Notes: generated by a model not told the origin, from the letters alone. Shown: positions 17,561-27,151, numbered from the stretch's first letter. The stretch is 64,000 nucleotides of DNA from Pseudomonadota bacterium (GCA_020161855.1 JAIUNJ010000002.1:536529-600528); one strand, 5' to 3'. Program-made: numbers and translations.

Positions 17561-18560
17561 GCAGCTCCCAAGTGCTTCTGCTGTTGCGATGAATGGTGAT
17601 GATGTCGTCGCCCCCGGCCTGTTGGCGGATGACAACGTGCTCGTCCCAGAGCGATCCCGACAAAATGGCTTCCGTGACGGCAGGCCCCGCCTCGACCAGA
17701 ACTTCCAGCGCGCCCCGCTCGGCGCACTGGCGCAATCCGTCCTCGATCGTTCCAGCGCGCAGCACGGAAAAACCGCGGGCCTCCGCGGCCTGCACGTAGC
17801 TTTCAGGAATGCGCCGACGGCGGTCGAGCAGCACAAGGTGCCGGCGCTTGTGGGTGAAATCGGGCACATGCCTCACGGTGAAATGCGGATCATCCGCCAG
17901 CACCGTCCCCGAGCCGGTCAGGATCGCATCGGCGCGGCGGCGCAGTTCGTGGGCGAAGGTCAGGGATGCAGCACTGGTGAAGGTCTTCTGGCCCTGCGGC
18001 GGCACCATGCTGCCCTCGCGGTTGACGGCCTGCTTCACCGTCACCCAGGGCAACCCTGTGCTCGTGCGCTTGGCAAAGGGGCCAATCAGCCGCTGCAAAC
18101 CTGTAGCAATCACTTCGTCATGGCGGGGCGTGAAGAACGTCACATTCAATCCGCGCGCCGCAAGTGTTGCGGCACCACTGCCCTTCACTTTTGGATTGGG
18201 ATCAGCACAGCCGATCCAGACCTGCCGTGCCGGCGTTGCGAGGATCGCCTCCGTGCAGGGCGGCGTGCGGCCATGATGATTGCAGGGTTCGAGCGTCACG
18301 ACAGCGGTGTGGATGCGTTCAGAAAGGCCCGCCTCCCGTGCCCGGGCAATCGCCTGGGCTTCGGCATGGGCCTGCCCGGCCCTTTCATGGGCCCCGGTCG
18401 AGATGACAGCGCCCTGTTCATCTAGCAGCACGCAACCAACCGGAGGGTTGGGCGCCGTCGCTCCCTCGAAAGCACGCGCAGCGGCAATCGCAGCGGCCAT
18501 GGCGCTGGTGATCGTGTCGCTCGCAATGATGGGGTGCTTGTCCAAGCGGCCCTCGTGCAT
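17541..18560 (-). CDS. ribD: Bifunctional riboflavin deaminase/reductase
   Basis: Catalyses deamination then reduction of the pyrimidine intermediate after GTP ring opening. The N-terminal deaminase domain has the zinc motif HAE and PCNHHGRTPPC, with APNPPVGCVLL before it. The C-terminal NADPH reductase domain contains ILTGSGTVLADDP and the family's LVEAGP. The ATG at 18560 gives 339 residues and starts close to the conserved core. An alternative ATG at 18638 stands directly after the FMN riboswitch and would add 26 residues without recognisable homology, but it has a purine-rich stretch (GGAAGAG) just upstream that is part of the riboswitch P1 arm. Either start is possible. Confidence 0.92.
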   Translation of the reverse strand: MHEGRLDKHPIIASDTITSAMAAAIAAARAFEGATAPNPPVGCVLLDEQGAVISTGAHERAGQAHAEAQAIARAREAGLSERIHTAVVTLEPCNHHGRTPPCTEAILATPARQVWIGCADPNPKVKGSGAATLAARGLNVTFFTPRHDEVIATGLQRLIGPFAKRTSTGLPWVTVKQAVNREGSMVPPQGQKTFTSAASLTFAHELRRRADAILTGSGTVLADDPHFTVRHVPDFTHKRRHLVLLDRRRRIPESYVQAAEARGFSVLRAGTIEDGLRQCAERGALEVLVEAGPAVTEAILSGSLWDEHVVIRQQAGGDDIITIHRNSRSTWELHVFRHH

Positions 18561-18600
18561 GTGTTTCAACAATCGCACAGGGCCACATATGCAATGCGTC

Positions 18601-18624
18601 GCAGGCTCCCCATGCGGGGACTGC
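18601..18624 (-). promoter_or_regulatory. Hairpin between FMN riboswitch and ribD
   Basis: GCAG...CTGC and TCCCC...GGGGA arms form a 9-pair stem with a 2-base bulge and a 4-base loop, 15 bases after the riboswitch and 40 bases before the ATG at 18560. No U-run follows, so it does not look like an intrinsic terminator. It may be a regulatory stem or simply coding sequence if the upstream ATG is used. Confidence 0.35.
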
Positions 18625-18639
18625 GCGCCTTGCTTCATG

Positions 18640-18787
18640 TGTTCTCTTCCATCCGGACTATACCGTCGGCCCCGGAGTTGAACCGGGTCTGCTGACCTTG
18701 CACCCCGAAGGATACAAGCGCTCGCGGGCTGATGGCCATTGCTGGCCAAACACCGCCGGTGGGGAATTACACCCCGCCCTGAGAACG
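18640..18787 (-). promoter_or_regulatory. FMN riboswitch (RFN element)
   Basis: The minus strand carries the RFN consensus in order: P1 arm GTTCTCAGGGCGGGGTG, the AATTCCCCACCGGCGGT block, AGCCCGCGAGCG, the variable arm, GGTCAGCAGACCCGG, CCGGGGCCGACGGTATAGTC and the closing arm GGAAGAGAAC. It binds flavin mononucleotide and represses the downstream genes when flavin is plentiful. It sits ahead of ribD and so governs the whole ribD-ribE-ribBA-ribH operon. Because the 3' P1 arm contains the purine-rich GGAAGAG just before an ATG at 18638, control at translation initiation is plausible. Confidence 0.97.
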
Positions 18788-18813
18788 ATGCCGGCTGTTA
18801 CACCGGCACAGAT

Positions 18814-18842
18814 TAGTTAGTGCAGCCGCCGCGAGCCTTCAA
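18814..18842 (-). promoter_or_regulatory. Candidate sigma-70 promoter of the rib operon
   Basis: On the minus strand TTGAAG (18842-18837) is followed by a 17-base spacer and TAACTA (18819-18814). Transcription would start about 20 bases before the riboswitch. The -35 box overlaps the last coding bases side of the DAHP synthase gene region (stop at 18847). The spacing is optimal, and the -10 is only partly consensus. Confidence 0.45.
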
Positions 18843-18846
18843 GGGC

Positions 18847-20244
18847 TCATTCGGCAGCTTCGGCCGCCTCGTCGTCATCGATGCGGGGGCGGCCCGCCAT
18901 TTCCTTCTTGATCTCCTCGGCCACCAGGAAAGAGAGCTCCAGGGCCTGGGCCGCGTTGAGGCGCGGGTCGCAGAAGGTGTGATAGCGGTCATTGAGGTCT
19001 TCGTCGCGCAGCGCCCGCAGGCCGCCGGTGCACTCGGTCACGTCCTTGCCGGTCATCTCGACATGGATGCCGCCGGCATGGGTGCCTTCGGCCCGGTGCA
19101 CGGCCATGAAGCTGCGCACTTCCTTGAGGATCGAGTCGAAGGGCCGGGTCTTGTAGCCGCTCGTGGACTTCACGGTGTTGCCGTGCATCGGATCGCAGGA
19201 CCACACCACCACGCGGCCTTCACGCTTCACGGCGCGGATGAGGTCGGGCAGGTGCTTCTCCACCTTGTCAGCACCGAAGCGCGCGATGAGCGTCAGGCGG
19301 CCAGGATCGTTCTCCGGATTGAGCAGATCGATCAGGCGGATCAGTTCATCCGGCTTGAGCGACGGGCCGCATTTGAGGCCGATCGGGTTCTTCACACCGC
19401 GGCAGAATTCCACATGAGCATGGTCAGGCTGGCGGGTGCGGTCACCGATCCACAGCATGTGGCCGGAGGTCGCGTACCAGTCGCCGCTCGTCGAGTCGAC
19501 GCGGGTCAGCGCCTGCTCATAGCCAAGCAGCAGAGCCTCGTGGCTCGTGTAGAAATCCGTAGCGCGCAGCTGCGGCGCGGTCTCGGCGGTGATGCCGCAG
19601 GCCTTCATGAAGCCCAGCGTCTCGGAGATGCGGTCGGCGAGATCCTGATACTGCTCGAATGCCGGCGTGTCCTTGAGAAAGCCGAGCGTCCACTTGTGCA
19701 CGTTCTCGAGGTTGGCATAGCCGCCCTGGGCGAAGGCGCGCAGCAGGTTCATGGTGGCCGCCGACTGGCGGTAGGCCATGATCTGCCGTTCCGGGTCCGG
19801 ATTGCGCGATTCAAGCGTTGCGTCGGCGCCATTGATGATGTCGCCGCGATAGATCGGCAGTTCCACCCCGTTGACGGTCTCGGTCGGCGAGGAGCGCGGC
19901 TTGGCGAACTGCCCGGCAATGCGCCCGATCTTCACCACGGGCTGCCCGCCGGCGAAGGTCAGAACCACCGCCATCTGCAGGAAAACACGGAAGAAATCGC
20001 GAATATTGTCAGCCGAATGCTCGGCGAAGCTCTCGGCGCAGTCGCCACCCTGGAGCAGGAAACCACGGCCCTCGGCCACCCGGGCCAGCTTCTTGCGGAG
20101 CTTGCGGGCCTCGCCTGCAAAGACCAGCGGCGGAAACCCGGCCAGACGCTTTTCGACGTTGGCAAGCTGCTCGGCATCGGCATAGTCAGGCACCTGAACG
20201 ATGGGGACTTTGCGCCAGCTTTCAGGGGTCCACGCGGTCTTCAT
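18847..20244 (-). CDS. Class II 3-deoxy-7-phosphoheptulonate (DAHP) synthase
   Basis: First enzyme of the shikimate pathway: condenses phosphoenolpyruvate and erythrose 4-phosphate. The 465-residue protein matches the plant-like class II family: GGDCAESF, the [12 protein letters not shown] region, [15 protein letters not shown]-type [22 protein letters not shown] and GGIHVEMTG. The metal-binding Cys, His, Glu and Asp residues lie in these blocks. The ATG at 20244 has GGAG 8 bases upstream, and an in-frame start at 20325 lacks support. An acidic, alanine-rich tail closes the protein. Confidence 0.95.
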   Translation of the reverse strand: MKTAWTPESWRKVPIVQVPDYADAEQLANVEKRLAGFPPLVFAGEARKLRKKLARVAEGRGFLLQGGDCAESFAEHSADNIRDFFRVFLQMAVVLTFAGGQPVVKIGRIAGQFAKPRSSPTETVNGVELPIYRGDIINGADATLESRNPDPERQIMAYRQSAATMNLLRAFAQGGYANLENVHKWTLGFLKDTPAFEQYQDLADRISETLGFMKACGITAETAPQLRATDFYTSHEALLLGYEQALTRVDSTSGDWYATSGHMLWIGDRTRQPDHAHVEFCRGVKNPIGLKCGPSLKPDELIRLIDLLNPENDPGRLTLIARFGADKVEKHLPDLIRAVKREGRVVVWSCDPMHGNTVKSTSGYKTRPFDSILKEVRSFMAVHRAEGTHAGGIHVEMTGKDVTECTGGLRALRDEDLNDRYHTFCDPRLNAAQALELSFLVAEEIKKEMAGRPRIDDDEAAEAAE

Positions 20245-20388
20245 GTCATTAACTCCAAACGAACCGGACGCTATATAGTACCGGAATTGCAAACGCCATA
20301 GGCGCATTTCCTGCATGGCACTCAACCGGCCATTAAAACTTTTGCCCTAGAACCCCGGCAAGGACGGCAGGTTGAAGCGGAGATTTCC

Positions 20389-20652
20389 GTGAATTTCCTC
20401 GACTATTTCATGGCGGTGGACTGGGACCTTGCCTACCGCATGCTCAGTGAAGGCTCGGTGCCGCTTGTCCTGCAGCTTCTCATCCTGAACACCATCTTCC
20501 TGATCGCCTATGTGATCCGGAACGCAACCGCCCGCTATCATCTCAAGCGCAGCACGGTGCTCATCATCCAGGGCCTGCTCATCGGCGCCAATCTGGCTGT
20601 GCTCCTGCAGGGCGACTACCTGCCCTACCTCCGCCCCTACACGATCCTGTAG
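20389..20652 (+). CDS. Small hypothetical membrane protein (two helices)
   Basis: An 87-residue protein starting with GTG, with GGAG 7 bases upstream. Two hydrophobic helices (about 25-44 and 58-75) flank a basic loop (RNATARYHLKRS). The stop codon is 1 base from the convergent DUF2093 gene. I do not recognise a family. Codon use and the clean ribosome-binding site make it a likely gene. Confidence 0.65.
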   Translation: MNFLDYFMAVDWDLAYRMLSEGSVPLVLQLLILNTIFLIAYVIRNATARYHLKRSTVLIIQGLLIGANLAVLLQGDYLPYLRPYTIL

Positions 20653-20653
20653 C

Positions 20654-20875
20654 TCAGTCGCCGCGTTCCTGCAGATAGTCCTGAAACGCCTCGCCGGCGG
20701 ATTTGTAGGGCATCTGCTTGGAGATCGACCAGTAGCGCAGCTTGTCGAGGCGGATCGGATCGCCCGTCATGCCGCAGCGCACGAACTCCCCTTCCTTCAG
20801 GATCTCGAACTCGTGGTCGAGATAACGCAGCTTGGCTTCGCGCTGCTGCGGAACGAGGGGGTCATGGAAATTCAT
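20654..20875 (-). CDS. DUF2093 family protein
   Basis: A 73-residue protein with the DUF2093 pattern REAKLRYLDHEFEILKEGEFVRCGMTGDPIRLDKLRYWSISKQ, shown here only as the segments KLRYLD, EFVRCGMTGDPI and KLRYWS. Function unknown. The family is typically encoded next to xseA in Rhizobiales, as here. The ATG at 20875 has GGAG 6 bases upstream and is preferred over an ATG 12 bases earlier. Confidence 0.85.
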   Translation of the reverse strand: MNFHDPLVPQQREAKLRYLDHEFEILKEGEFVRCGMTGDPIRLDKLRYWSISKQMPYKSAGEAFQDYLQERGD

Positions 20876-20905
20876 GGCGAACTCCATAGAGCATTGCCGC
20901 CCAAA

Positions 20906-22306
20906 CTAAAAGAGCGAGCCCTGCCCCGGGGTCTTTTCGGTCACGGCGTTGACCCGGCCATCGGCAAACTCGATCTCGATGCGGGCCGCAGGCTTCACCG
21001 CTGCCGCCGCGTGCAGCGGCCTGCCCGCAGCATCGCGCACCAGCGCGAAGCCCCGCGCCAGCACCGATTTGTAGCTCAGCGACAGCAGCAGCTTCCGCTC
21101 CCCTTCAAAGCGCTCTCGCTTGCGGGCGAAAAGCACGTCGAGGCCCCGCTTCCGCCGCGCCAGCACTTCGCCGACACGGCGGCGCTGCTCAGCCAGCCGG
21201 TCACGCAGGGACTTGGGCGACAGCCGCCCCGCCGCCCGCGCCAGAACAAGGGCGTGGCGCTGGAGGTTGCTGCGCAGGCCCGAAGGCAGCCGCGTGCTCG
21301 CCGTATCGAGCCGCTGCCGGGCAATGGCCAGCATGTCGTCGGGCTTGGGCAAGGCGCGCCCGGCCGATTGCAGGCGGAGCTTGCGCTCCTGCATGACGCG
21401 GGCAATGGCGCGTTTCTGCCGGGCCGACAGCGAGGCTGTCTCGGCCACAAGCTCGGCCCGCACCGGCACCGCCTTTTCCGCCGCCGCGGTCGGTGTTGGC
21501 GCCCGCCAGTCAGCGGCAAAATCGATGAGCGTCGTATCGGTTTCATGGCCGATGGCCGAGATCACCGGGATGCTGCTGGCGGCCACCGCCCGCACGATGG
21601 CTTCATCATTGAAGGGCCAGAGATCCTCAAGCGAGCCGCCGCCGCGCGCCACGATCAGCACGTCGGGCTTCTCCGCCATGGCGTTGAAGCCCTGGATCGC
21701 CTGGGCGACCTCGGCCCCCGCCGTCTCGCCCTGCACCCGCACCGGCCAGACGATGACATGGCGCGGAAAGCGGTCATTCAGCCGGTGCAGGATGTCGCGG
21801 ATCACAGCACCGGTCGGCGATGTCACCACCCCGATCACCTGCGGCAGATAGGGAATGGGCCGCTTGCGCGCCGCATCGAAAAGCCCTTCCGCCGCCAGCT
21901 TCTTCTTGCGTTCCTCAAGCAGCGCCATCAGCGCGCCGACGCCAGCGGGCTCTACGTTCTCGATGATGATCTGGTACGACGACTTGCCGGGATAGGAGGT
22001 GATCTTGCCGGAAACGATGACCTCCAGCCCCTCCTGCAGCTTGGAGCGCAGCCGCCCGAAACTGCCGCGCCAGATCACGGCATCGAGCTTGGCGCCTTCG
22101 TCCTTGATGGCGAAATAGCAATGCCCGGAGGAATGCGGCCCGCGGTAGCCGGAAATCTCGCCACGCACCCGCACGAAGCCGAAGCGGTCTTCGATGGTGC
22201 GCTTGAGCGCATGGGCGATCTCGCTGACCGAATATTCCGAGGCATTGCCTGCGGGGGCCTCGCGGATTTCGCCTGTTTCCGGATCGAAATTGACGTCGGT
22301 GGACAT
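20906..22306 (-). CDS. xseA: Exodeoxyribonuclease VII large subunit
   Basis: Large subunit of ExoVII, which degrades single-stranded DNA into oligonucleotides. The N-terminal OB fold contains [21 protein letters not shown]. The catalytic domain contains [38 protein letters not shown] and [19 protein letters not shown] long Arg-rich coiled coil and a small C-terminal FADGRVNA domain complete 466 residues. The small subunit xseB is not in the window. Divergent from purD across 73 bases. Confidence 0.96.
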   Translation of the reverse strand: MSTDVNFDPETGEIREAPAGNASEYSVSEIAHALKRTIEDRFGFVRVRGEISGYRGPHSSGHCYFAIKDEGAKLDAVIWRGSFGRLRSKLQEGLEVIVSGKITSYPGKSSYQIIIENVEPAGVGALMALLEERKKKLAAEGLFDAARKRPIPYLPQVIGVVTSPTGAVIRDILHRLNDRFPRHVIVWPVRVQGETAGAEVAQAIQGFNAMAEKPDVLIVARGGGSLEDLWPFNDEAIVRAVAASSIPVISAIGHETDTTLIDFAADWRAPTPTAAAEKAVPVRAELVAETASLSARQKRAIARVMQERKLRLQSAGRALPKPDDMLAIARQRLDTASTRLPSGLRSNLQRHALVLARAAGRLSPKSLRDRLAEQRRRVGEVLARRKRGLDVLFARKRERFEGERKLLLSLSYKSVLARGFALVRDAAGRPLHAAAAVKPAARIEIEFADGRVNAVTEKTPGQGSLF

Positions 22307-22379
22307 TGTGCTTTTTCAGGTTTGATTCAGCCGCATCATTTGCGAGAAGGCGCGCAAAGGCAAGAACCCCGGGAATCCC

Positions 22380-23636
22380 ATGAACGTCCTTCTCATCGGC
22401 TCTGGCGGCCGCGAACATGCCCTCGCCTGGGCGCTCTCCGCAAGCCCGCTGCTCACCAGGCTCTATGCCGCCCCCGGCAATCCCGGCATGGCGAAGCAGG
22501 CCGAGCTTGTGACGCTCGACGTCACCCGCCACGGCGATATCGTCGCCTTCTGCAAGGAGAAGTCCATCGGCTTCGTGGTGGTGGGTCCGGAAGCGCCGCT
22601 GGTCGCGGGGCTGGTCGACGATCTCGCCGCCGCCGGCATCAAGGCTTTCGGCCCCTCGAAATTTGCCGCACAGCTGGAAGGCTCGAAGGGCTTCACCAAG
22701 GATATCTGCCGCGACTACGGCATCCCCACCGCCGCCTATGAACGGCACGAGAGCCTGGAGGGTGCGCGCGCCTACCTGAAGAAAGTGGGAGCCCCCATCG
22801 TCATCAAGGCCGATGGCCTGGCCGCAGGCAAGGGTGTGACCGTTGCCATGACCATGGCAGAAGCCGATGCCGCCCTTGCGGACATTTTCGCGGGCCGCTT
22901 CGGCGGTGCCTCCTGCGTCATCGAGGAATTTCTCGAGGGCGAGGAAGCAAGCTTCTTCGTGCTCTCCGATGGCCGCAACGTGCTGCCGCTCGCCACCGCT
23001 CAGGATCACAAGCGGGTCGGCGATGGCGACACCGGCCCCAACACCGGCGGCATGGGCGCCTATTCACCGGCCCCCTGCATGACCGAGGCCCTCTGCAACG
23101 AAGCCTTGGAGAAAATCGTCAAGCCGACAGTGAAGGCGCTGGCCGACAAGGGCCACCCCTACAAGGGCGTGCTCTATGCAGGTCTCATTCTCACCGCGGC
23201 CGGGCCAAAGCTCATCGAATACAACGCGCGCTTCGGCGATCCCGAGACGCAGGTGCTGATGCCGCGCCTGCGTGATGACCTGCTGACCCTTCTGCTCGCC
23301 ACCGCCGATGGCACGCTCGACAAGCTCTCCGTGCGCTGGCGCAAGGAAGCCGCACTCACCGTCTGCCTGTGCACGAAGGGCTATCCCGGAGAGATCACAA
23401 AAGGGAATCCCATCAAGGGCTTGGAGCAGGACTTTGGCGCAGATGTTGAAGTCTTCCACGCCGGCACTACCAAGAAGGATGGCGTGCTGGTTTCAAGCGG
23501 TGGCCGCGTTCTCAATGTCACCGCATTGGGCGCCACGGTGAAGGAAGCACAGGCCCGCGCCTATGCCGCCGTGGACCGTATCGACTTTCCCATGGGCTTC
23601 CATCGCCGCGACATCGGCTGGCGCGCCATCGGGTAA
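22380..23636 (+). CDS. purD: Phosphoribosylamine--glycine ligase
   Basis: Second step of purine synthesis (GAR synthetase). An ATP-grasp enzyme of 418 residues with N-terminal [14 protein letters not shown], the ATP-binding [25 protein letters not shown], the signature [22 protein letters not shown] and the metal-binding [10 protein letters not shown]. The C-terminal domain ends with [19 protein letters not shown]. All expected motifs are present. Confidence 0.97.
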   Translation: MNVLLIGSGGREHALAWALSASPLLTRLYAAPGNPGMAKQAELVTLDVTRHGDIVAFCKEKSIGFVVVGPEAPLVAGLVDDLAAAGIKAFGPSKFAAQLEGSKGFTKDICRDYGIPTAAYERHESLEGARAYLKKVGAPIVIKADGLAAGKGVTVAMTMAEADAALADIFAGRFGGASCVIEEFLEGEEASFFVLSDGRNVLPLATAQDHKRVGDGDTGPNTGGMGAYSPAPCMTEALCNEALEKIVKPTVKALADKGHPYKGVLYAGLILTAAGPKLIEYNARFGDPETQVLMPRLRDDLLTLLLATADGTLDKLSVRWRKEAALTVCLCTKGYPGEITKGNPIKGLEQDFGADVEVFHAGTTKKDGVLVSSGGRVLNVTALGATVKEAQARAYAAVDRIDFPMGFHRRDIGWRAIG

Positions 23637-23686
23637 AGTGCCTTTCATTTGAACTCCGGCAGCCGCTGCCTTACATCAGGCCTCCC

Positions 23687-24550
23687 ATGCCGCAGAACTC
23701 TCCTCTTCGCGTCGGCCTTGCCCTGGGTGGTGGTGGTGCGCGCGGGCTTGCCCATATTCCCGTCCTCGAGGTTTTCGACGAGCTTGGCATCCGGCCCGCC
23801 GTCATCGCGGGCTGTTCCATGGGTGCCCTCATCGGGGCCGCCTATGCCTGTGGCATGAGCGGCAAGGATCTGCGCAAGCATGCGGCCACGCTGCTCGCCG
23901 ACCGCGCCACCTTTGCCCGCCACATCTTCGGCACGCGCAAGAGCAAGCCGCTCAAGCTTCTGTCGCTCAAGAGCCTGACCTCGCTCCATCTCGATGCCGA
24001 AACGCTGGTCGAGCTTGCCCTGCCAGACATGCTGCCGCCCAATATCGAGGATGCGATGATCCCGCTGAAGATCATCGCCACCGACTATGACAATCTCGAA
24101 GAGAAGGTCTTCGCACAGGGGCCCCTGCTCCCGGCCGTCGCCGCCTCGATCGCCATTCCCGGTATCATCGCGGCTCCGCTCATCGAGGGCCGCCTTCATG
24201 TCGATGGCGGTGTCGTCAATCCCGTGCCCTTCGACAAGGTGCGTGACAATGTCGATCTGGTGGTCGCCGTCGACGTCACGGGCCGTCCGCGCGCCGTCGA
24301 CCACAATCGCCGCAACAATCTCCAGGTCGCCATCGGCTCCATCCTGATCATGTTCAACCGGCTTGCCGAAACCAAGCGGGCGCTCAGCCCGCCGGATGTC
24401 TATGTGCAGCCCGCCGTCGAGCAGATCGGTGTGGCCGATTTCTTCCGCGTGCGGGAGATATTCGAGGCTTCCGTCCCGGCACAGGAGCGGCTGCGCCGCG
24501 CCCTCACCGTGGAGATGGAAAACCTGCCACAGATTCCAGGCCCGGTCTGA
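23687..24550 (+). CDS. Patatin-like phospholipase (RssA-type)
   Basis: A 287-residue serine lipase-fold protein with oxyanion-hole GGGGARG (residues 14-20), nucleophile elbow G42-C-S44-M-G46 and catalytic D173 in VDGGVVNP. These give the Ser-Asp dyad of bacterial patatins, which deacylate phospholipids. No signal peptide, so cytosolic or membrane-peripheral. It starts 50 bases after purD and may be cotranscribed. The substrate is unknown. Confidence 0.88.
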   Translation: MPQNSPLRVGLALGGGGARGLAHIPVLEVFDELGIRPAVIAGCSMGALIGAAYACGMSGKDLRKHAATLLADRATFARHIFGTRKSKPLKLLSLKSLTSLHLDAETLVELALPDMLPPNIEDAMIPLKIIATDYDNLEEKVFAQGPLLPAVAASIAIPGIIAAPLIEGRLHVDGGVVNPVPFDKVRDNVDLVVAVDVTGRPRAVDHNRRNNLQVAIGSILIMFNRLAETKRALSPPDVYVQPAVEQIGVADFFRVREIFEASVPAQERLRRALTVEMENLPQIPGPV

Positions 24551-24570
24551 GCGAAACAGCGCTGAGGCTG

Positions 24571-25257
24571 CTAGGCCCGGGCCCCGTCCACTGGCGCTGA
24601 CAATTCACGGTCGCCATCGGCAATGGCTGCCACGGTCTGCGCCACCGAGGTCCGCTCCCGCATGCGGCGGTAGAAGCGCGCCAGGTTGGCGTGGCGTTCC
24701 AGCGGCGGGCCCGCCAGGCGCTCGCTGTAGTGCAGTTGCAGGAACACGGCGATGTCGGCGGCGCTAAACTCCCCGCAGAAGAACGGCTTGTCACCGAGCA
24801 GGGTAGCGGCCTCGCCGTGACGCAGCGCAAGGGCTTCGATCTGGGCAGGTGTCCTGCTCTCGGCTTCGTTCCAGCGCGCATCGTCTGCGGCATGTGGCTC
24901 GGTGCGGTGCATGAGATGGCGCAGCGGCAGCAGCATAACCTCATCGGCAAAGAGCTCGATCTGGCGGCAACGGGCCCGTGCTTTCGGATCACGCGGGAAA
25001 AGCGGCGGCACCGGCCAGGCATCATCGAGATATTCGATGATCACGGTTGAATCATACAGCACCAGGTCGCCATCCACGAACACCGGCACCTGCCCCTTGG
25101 GATTGTTCGCCAGCACGAAGGGGTCCTTCGGGCGATAGCCCTGCGTCTGTGTGAAGGGCACCATCACCCGTTCGAAGGCCAGGCCCTTCTCCAGAAGGAC
25201 AATCTCCACCTTGCGGGCGAAAAGTGAAAGTGCGGCCGAATAGAGCTTGAGCGCCAT
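24571..25257 (-). CDS. Glutathione S-transferase family protein
   Basis: A 228-residue GST fold: N-terminal LYSAALSLFARKVEIVLLEKGL, cis-proline region KGQVPVFVDGD, the glutathione-contacting DST in LYDSTVIIEYLDD, and C-terminal EFSAADIAVFLQ. AGGAGG 5 bases before the ATG fixes the start. It lies 24 bases downstream of tadA on the same strand. Class and substrate not determined. Confidence 0.85.
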   Translation of the reverse strand: MALKLYSAALSLFARKVEIVLLEKGLAFERVMVPFTQTQGYRPKDPFVLANNPKGQVPVFVDGDLVLYDSTVIIEYLDDAWPVPPLFPRDPKARARCRQIELFADEVMLLPLRHLMHRTEPHAADDARWNEAESRTPAQIEALALRHGEAATLLGDKPFFCGEFSAADIAVFLQLHYSERLAGPPLERHANLARFYRRMRERTSVAQTVAAIADGDRELSAPVDGARA

Positions 25258-25281
25258 GACATCCTCCTGTGCGGCGGGGCC

Positions 25282-25737
25282 TTACCGCCGGCTCCGGAAA
25301 AATTCTGTCAGCAGGTCCACCGCCTCGCGCTCGCCGATGCCGCCATAGACCTCGGGCCGGTGATGGCAGGTGGGTTGCTGGAAAAAGCGCGGCCCATGTT
25401 CGACAGCGCCCATCTTCTCGTCGGCCGCGCCGAAATAGACGCGCCGGATGCGGGCGAAGGAAATGGCGGCAGCACACATCGCACAAGGTTCGAGCGTCAC
25501 ATGCAGGTCGCAGTCGATGAGCCGTTCGCTGCCCAGCTTGCGCGCCGCTTCGCGGATTACCAGCATCTCGGCGTGAGCCGTTGGATCTTTCAACTCCAGT
25601 GTGCGGTTTCCGGCAACTGCCAGCACCTCGCCGTCGTCGGCCACGAGTGCCGCTCCCACCGGCACTTCGCCGCGCGCTGCTGCGGCATGGGCTTCAGCGA
25701 GCGCCAGCCGCATGGGGTCTGGCAGTTTCTGCTTCAT
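25282..25737 (-). CDS. tadA: tRNA-specific adenosine deaminase
   Basis: Deaminates the wobble adenosine of tRNA-Arg(ACG) to inosine. The zinc/deaminase signature is HAEM then PCAMC, with RGEVPVGAALV before it and GCCxEK-like AADEKMGAVEH after it. The 151-residue length is normal. The frame stays open across the opposite-strand rsmD gene, but the conserved N-terminus begins near MKQKLPDPMRLALAEA. An ATG 18 bases further upstream (25755) is an alternative. Divergent from rsmD with about 45 bases between. Confidence 0.93.
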   Translation of the reverse strand: MKQKLPDPMRLALAEAHAAAARGEVPVGAALVADDGEVLAVAGNRTLELKDPTAHAEMLVIREAARKLGSERLIDCDLHVTLEPCAMCAAAISFARIRRVYFGAADEKMGAVEHGPRFFQQPTCHHRPEVYGGIGEREAVDLLTEFFRSRR

Positions 25738-25782
25738 CGTGCCAGATGACCCCATCACGTGGCTGAGGGCAAGGGAGGAGTG

Positions 25783-26361
25783 ATGCGGATCGTCGGCGGC
25801 AAATTCAGGGGCCATGCCATTGTCGGCCCCGCCTCCAGCGCCACACGCCCCACGTCGGACCGTGTCCGCGAGTCGATCTTCAACATCCTGGCCCACGGCA
25901 TCGAAGGCTTCGATGTGGAAGGTGCTCGCGTCTTGGACCTTTTTGCCGGCACGGGTGCGCTTGGTCTTGAGGCCTTGTCGCGCGGCGGGCGCTTCTGCCA
26001 GTTCGTCGAGGAAGGGGCGGAAGCCCGCGGCATCATCCGCCGCAATGCCGATGCGCTGGGGGCGATCGGCCTCTGCAAGATCTGGCGCCGTGATGCCACG
26101 CGGCTCGGGCCATGCGCGCCGCAGAGCCCCTTCGATCTGGTCTTTGCCGACCCGCCCTATGGCAAGGGTCTGGGTGAGCAGGCGCTGGCCAGCCTGGTGG
26201 AAGGCCAGTGGCTGGCGCCGGGCGCCGTCGTGGTGCTGGAAGAGGCCGAGCGCACCGAAGTGGCTGAGGTTGCGGGCCTTGCGCTCGCCGATACGCGCAT
26301 CTACGGCGACACGCAGGTGCGCTTTTACCGCGAGGGCAAAGGCGGCGGCCAGAAAGAGTAG
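25783..26361 (+). CDS. rsmD: 16S rRNA (guanine(966)-N(2))-methyltransferase
   Basis: Methylates G966 of 16S rRNA. The 192-residue protein begins MRIVGGKFRGH and has RPTSDRVRESIFNIL, the AdoMet motif LDLFAGTGALGLEALSRG and the catalytic DPPY in DLVFADPPYGKG. GGGAGGAG just upstream of the ATG supports this start over a GTG at 25759. A short Gly/Lys-rich tail (EGKGGGQKE) is unusual. Confidence 0.93.
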   Translation: MRIVGGKFRGHAIVGPASSATRPTSDRVRESIFNILAHGIEGFDVEGARVLDLFAGTGALGLEALSRGGRFCQFVEEGAEARGIIRRNADALGAIGLCKIWRRDATRLGPCAPQSPFDLVFADPPYGKGLGEQALASLVEGQWLAPGAVVVLEEAERTEVAEVAGLALADTRIYGDTQVRFYREGKGGGQKE

Positions 26362-26397
26362 CGTCAGGAAAATGGGGATCAGGTTCATCATGATCCC

Positions 26398-26426
26398 AAA
26401 ATAGCAATTCGTTCCTTCTTTGTCAA
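26398..26426 (-). promoter_or_regulatory. Consensus-like sigma-70 promoter directed antisense into rsmD
   Basis: On the minus strand a perfect TTGACA (26426-26421) is followed by exactly 17 bases and TATTTT (26403-26398). It lies 10 bases past the ung stop and faces the 3' end of rsmD. The predicted start is near 26391. No known gene follows on this strand until tadA, about 650 bases on. The same stretch also forms a weak 7-bp hairpin (GGGATCA/TGATCCC, 26375-26397 region) that could terminate ung. Confidence 0.5.
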
Positions 26427-26435
26427 GGACTATTT

Positions 26436-27113
26436 TCAGTTTTCAGGAACGGCCCAGTCAATGGGCGTCTGGCCGTGGGCCACGAGAAAGGCATTTGCCT
26501 TGGAGAATGGCCGGGAACCGAAGAAGCCGTTGTGTGCCGAAAGCGGCGATGGATGGGCTGATTTGATGACCAGATGCCGGGTGGCATCGACGAAGGCAGC
26601 CTTGCGCTGGGCGTAGCTGCCCCAGAGGATGAAGACCACCGGGCGGTCGAGACCGTTCACCTGCCGGATCACCGCATCGGTGAAGCGCTCCCAGCCCTTG
26701 CCCTGATGGCTGGCGGCGCGGCCCGCCTCAACCGTCAGCACGGCATTGAGCAGCAGCACGCCCTGCTGCGCCCAATGCTCGAGATAGCCGTGGCGCGGCG
26801 GGGTGATGCCGAGATCGGCCTTCAATTCCTTGTAGATGTTGACGAGTGAGGGCGGCGGTGCCACGCCCGGCTTCACCGAGAAGCACAGGCCATGGGCCTG
26901 CCCTTCACCGTGATACGGGTCCTGCCCGAGGATCACCACGCGCACCTCGCTCAACGGCGTCACATCCATGGCGTGGAACCATTCCGTGCCCTTTGGAAAG
27001 ATGCGCTTGCCCGCCTCGCGCTCGGCCATGAGGAAGGCACGCAGGTCTGCCATGTAAGGTTGGTCGAACTCGGCCTGCAGGGGTCCAAGCCAGCTTTCGT
27101 GAAGTTTCACCAT
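26436..27113 (-). CDS. ung: Uracil-DNA glycosylase (family 1)
   Basis: Removes uracil from DNA in base excision repair. The 225-residue protein has the water-activating loop [17 protein letters not shown] with its catalytic Asp, the uracil-binding [12 protein letters not shown] region, and the C-terminal [16 protein letters not shown]-intercalation loop. This is the classic Ung family with all key residues. Divergent from tam. Confidence 0.97.
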   Translation of the reverse strand: MVKLHESWLGPLQAEFDQPYMADLRAFLMAEREAGKRIFPKGTEWFHAMDVTPLSEVRVVILGQDPYHGEGQAHGLCFSVKPGVAPPPSLVNIYKELKADLGITPPRHGYLEHWAQQGVLLLNAVLTVEAGRAASHQGKGWERFTDAVIRQVNGLDRPVVFILWGSYAQRKAAFVDATRHLVIKSAHPSPLSAHNGFFGSRPFSKANAFLVAHGQTPIDWAVPEN

Positions 27114-27151
27114 GGGCTAAGGATCGCGCCAACCGTGGAGGCGGGCAACCC

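Noticed and set aside
18820-20301. 493-codon plus-strand frame over the DAHP synthase gene
   Set aside because: Fully antisense to an unmistakable class II DAHP synthase.
20813-22741. 642-codon plus-strand frame antisense to xseA
   Set aside because: Antisense to a clear xseA and running into purD in another frame; low-complexity, Arg/His-rich translation typical of shadow frames.
25738-26391. Upstream extension of tadA to 26391 on the minus strand
   Set aside because: The extension is antisense to rsmD; the conserved TadA N-terminus begins near 25737. The promoter at its start is reported separately.
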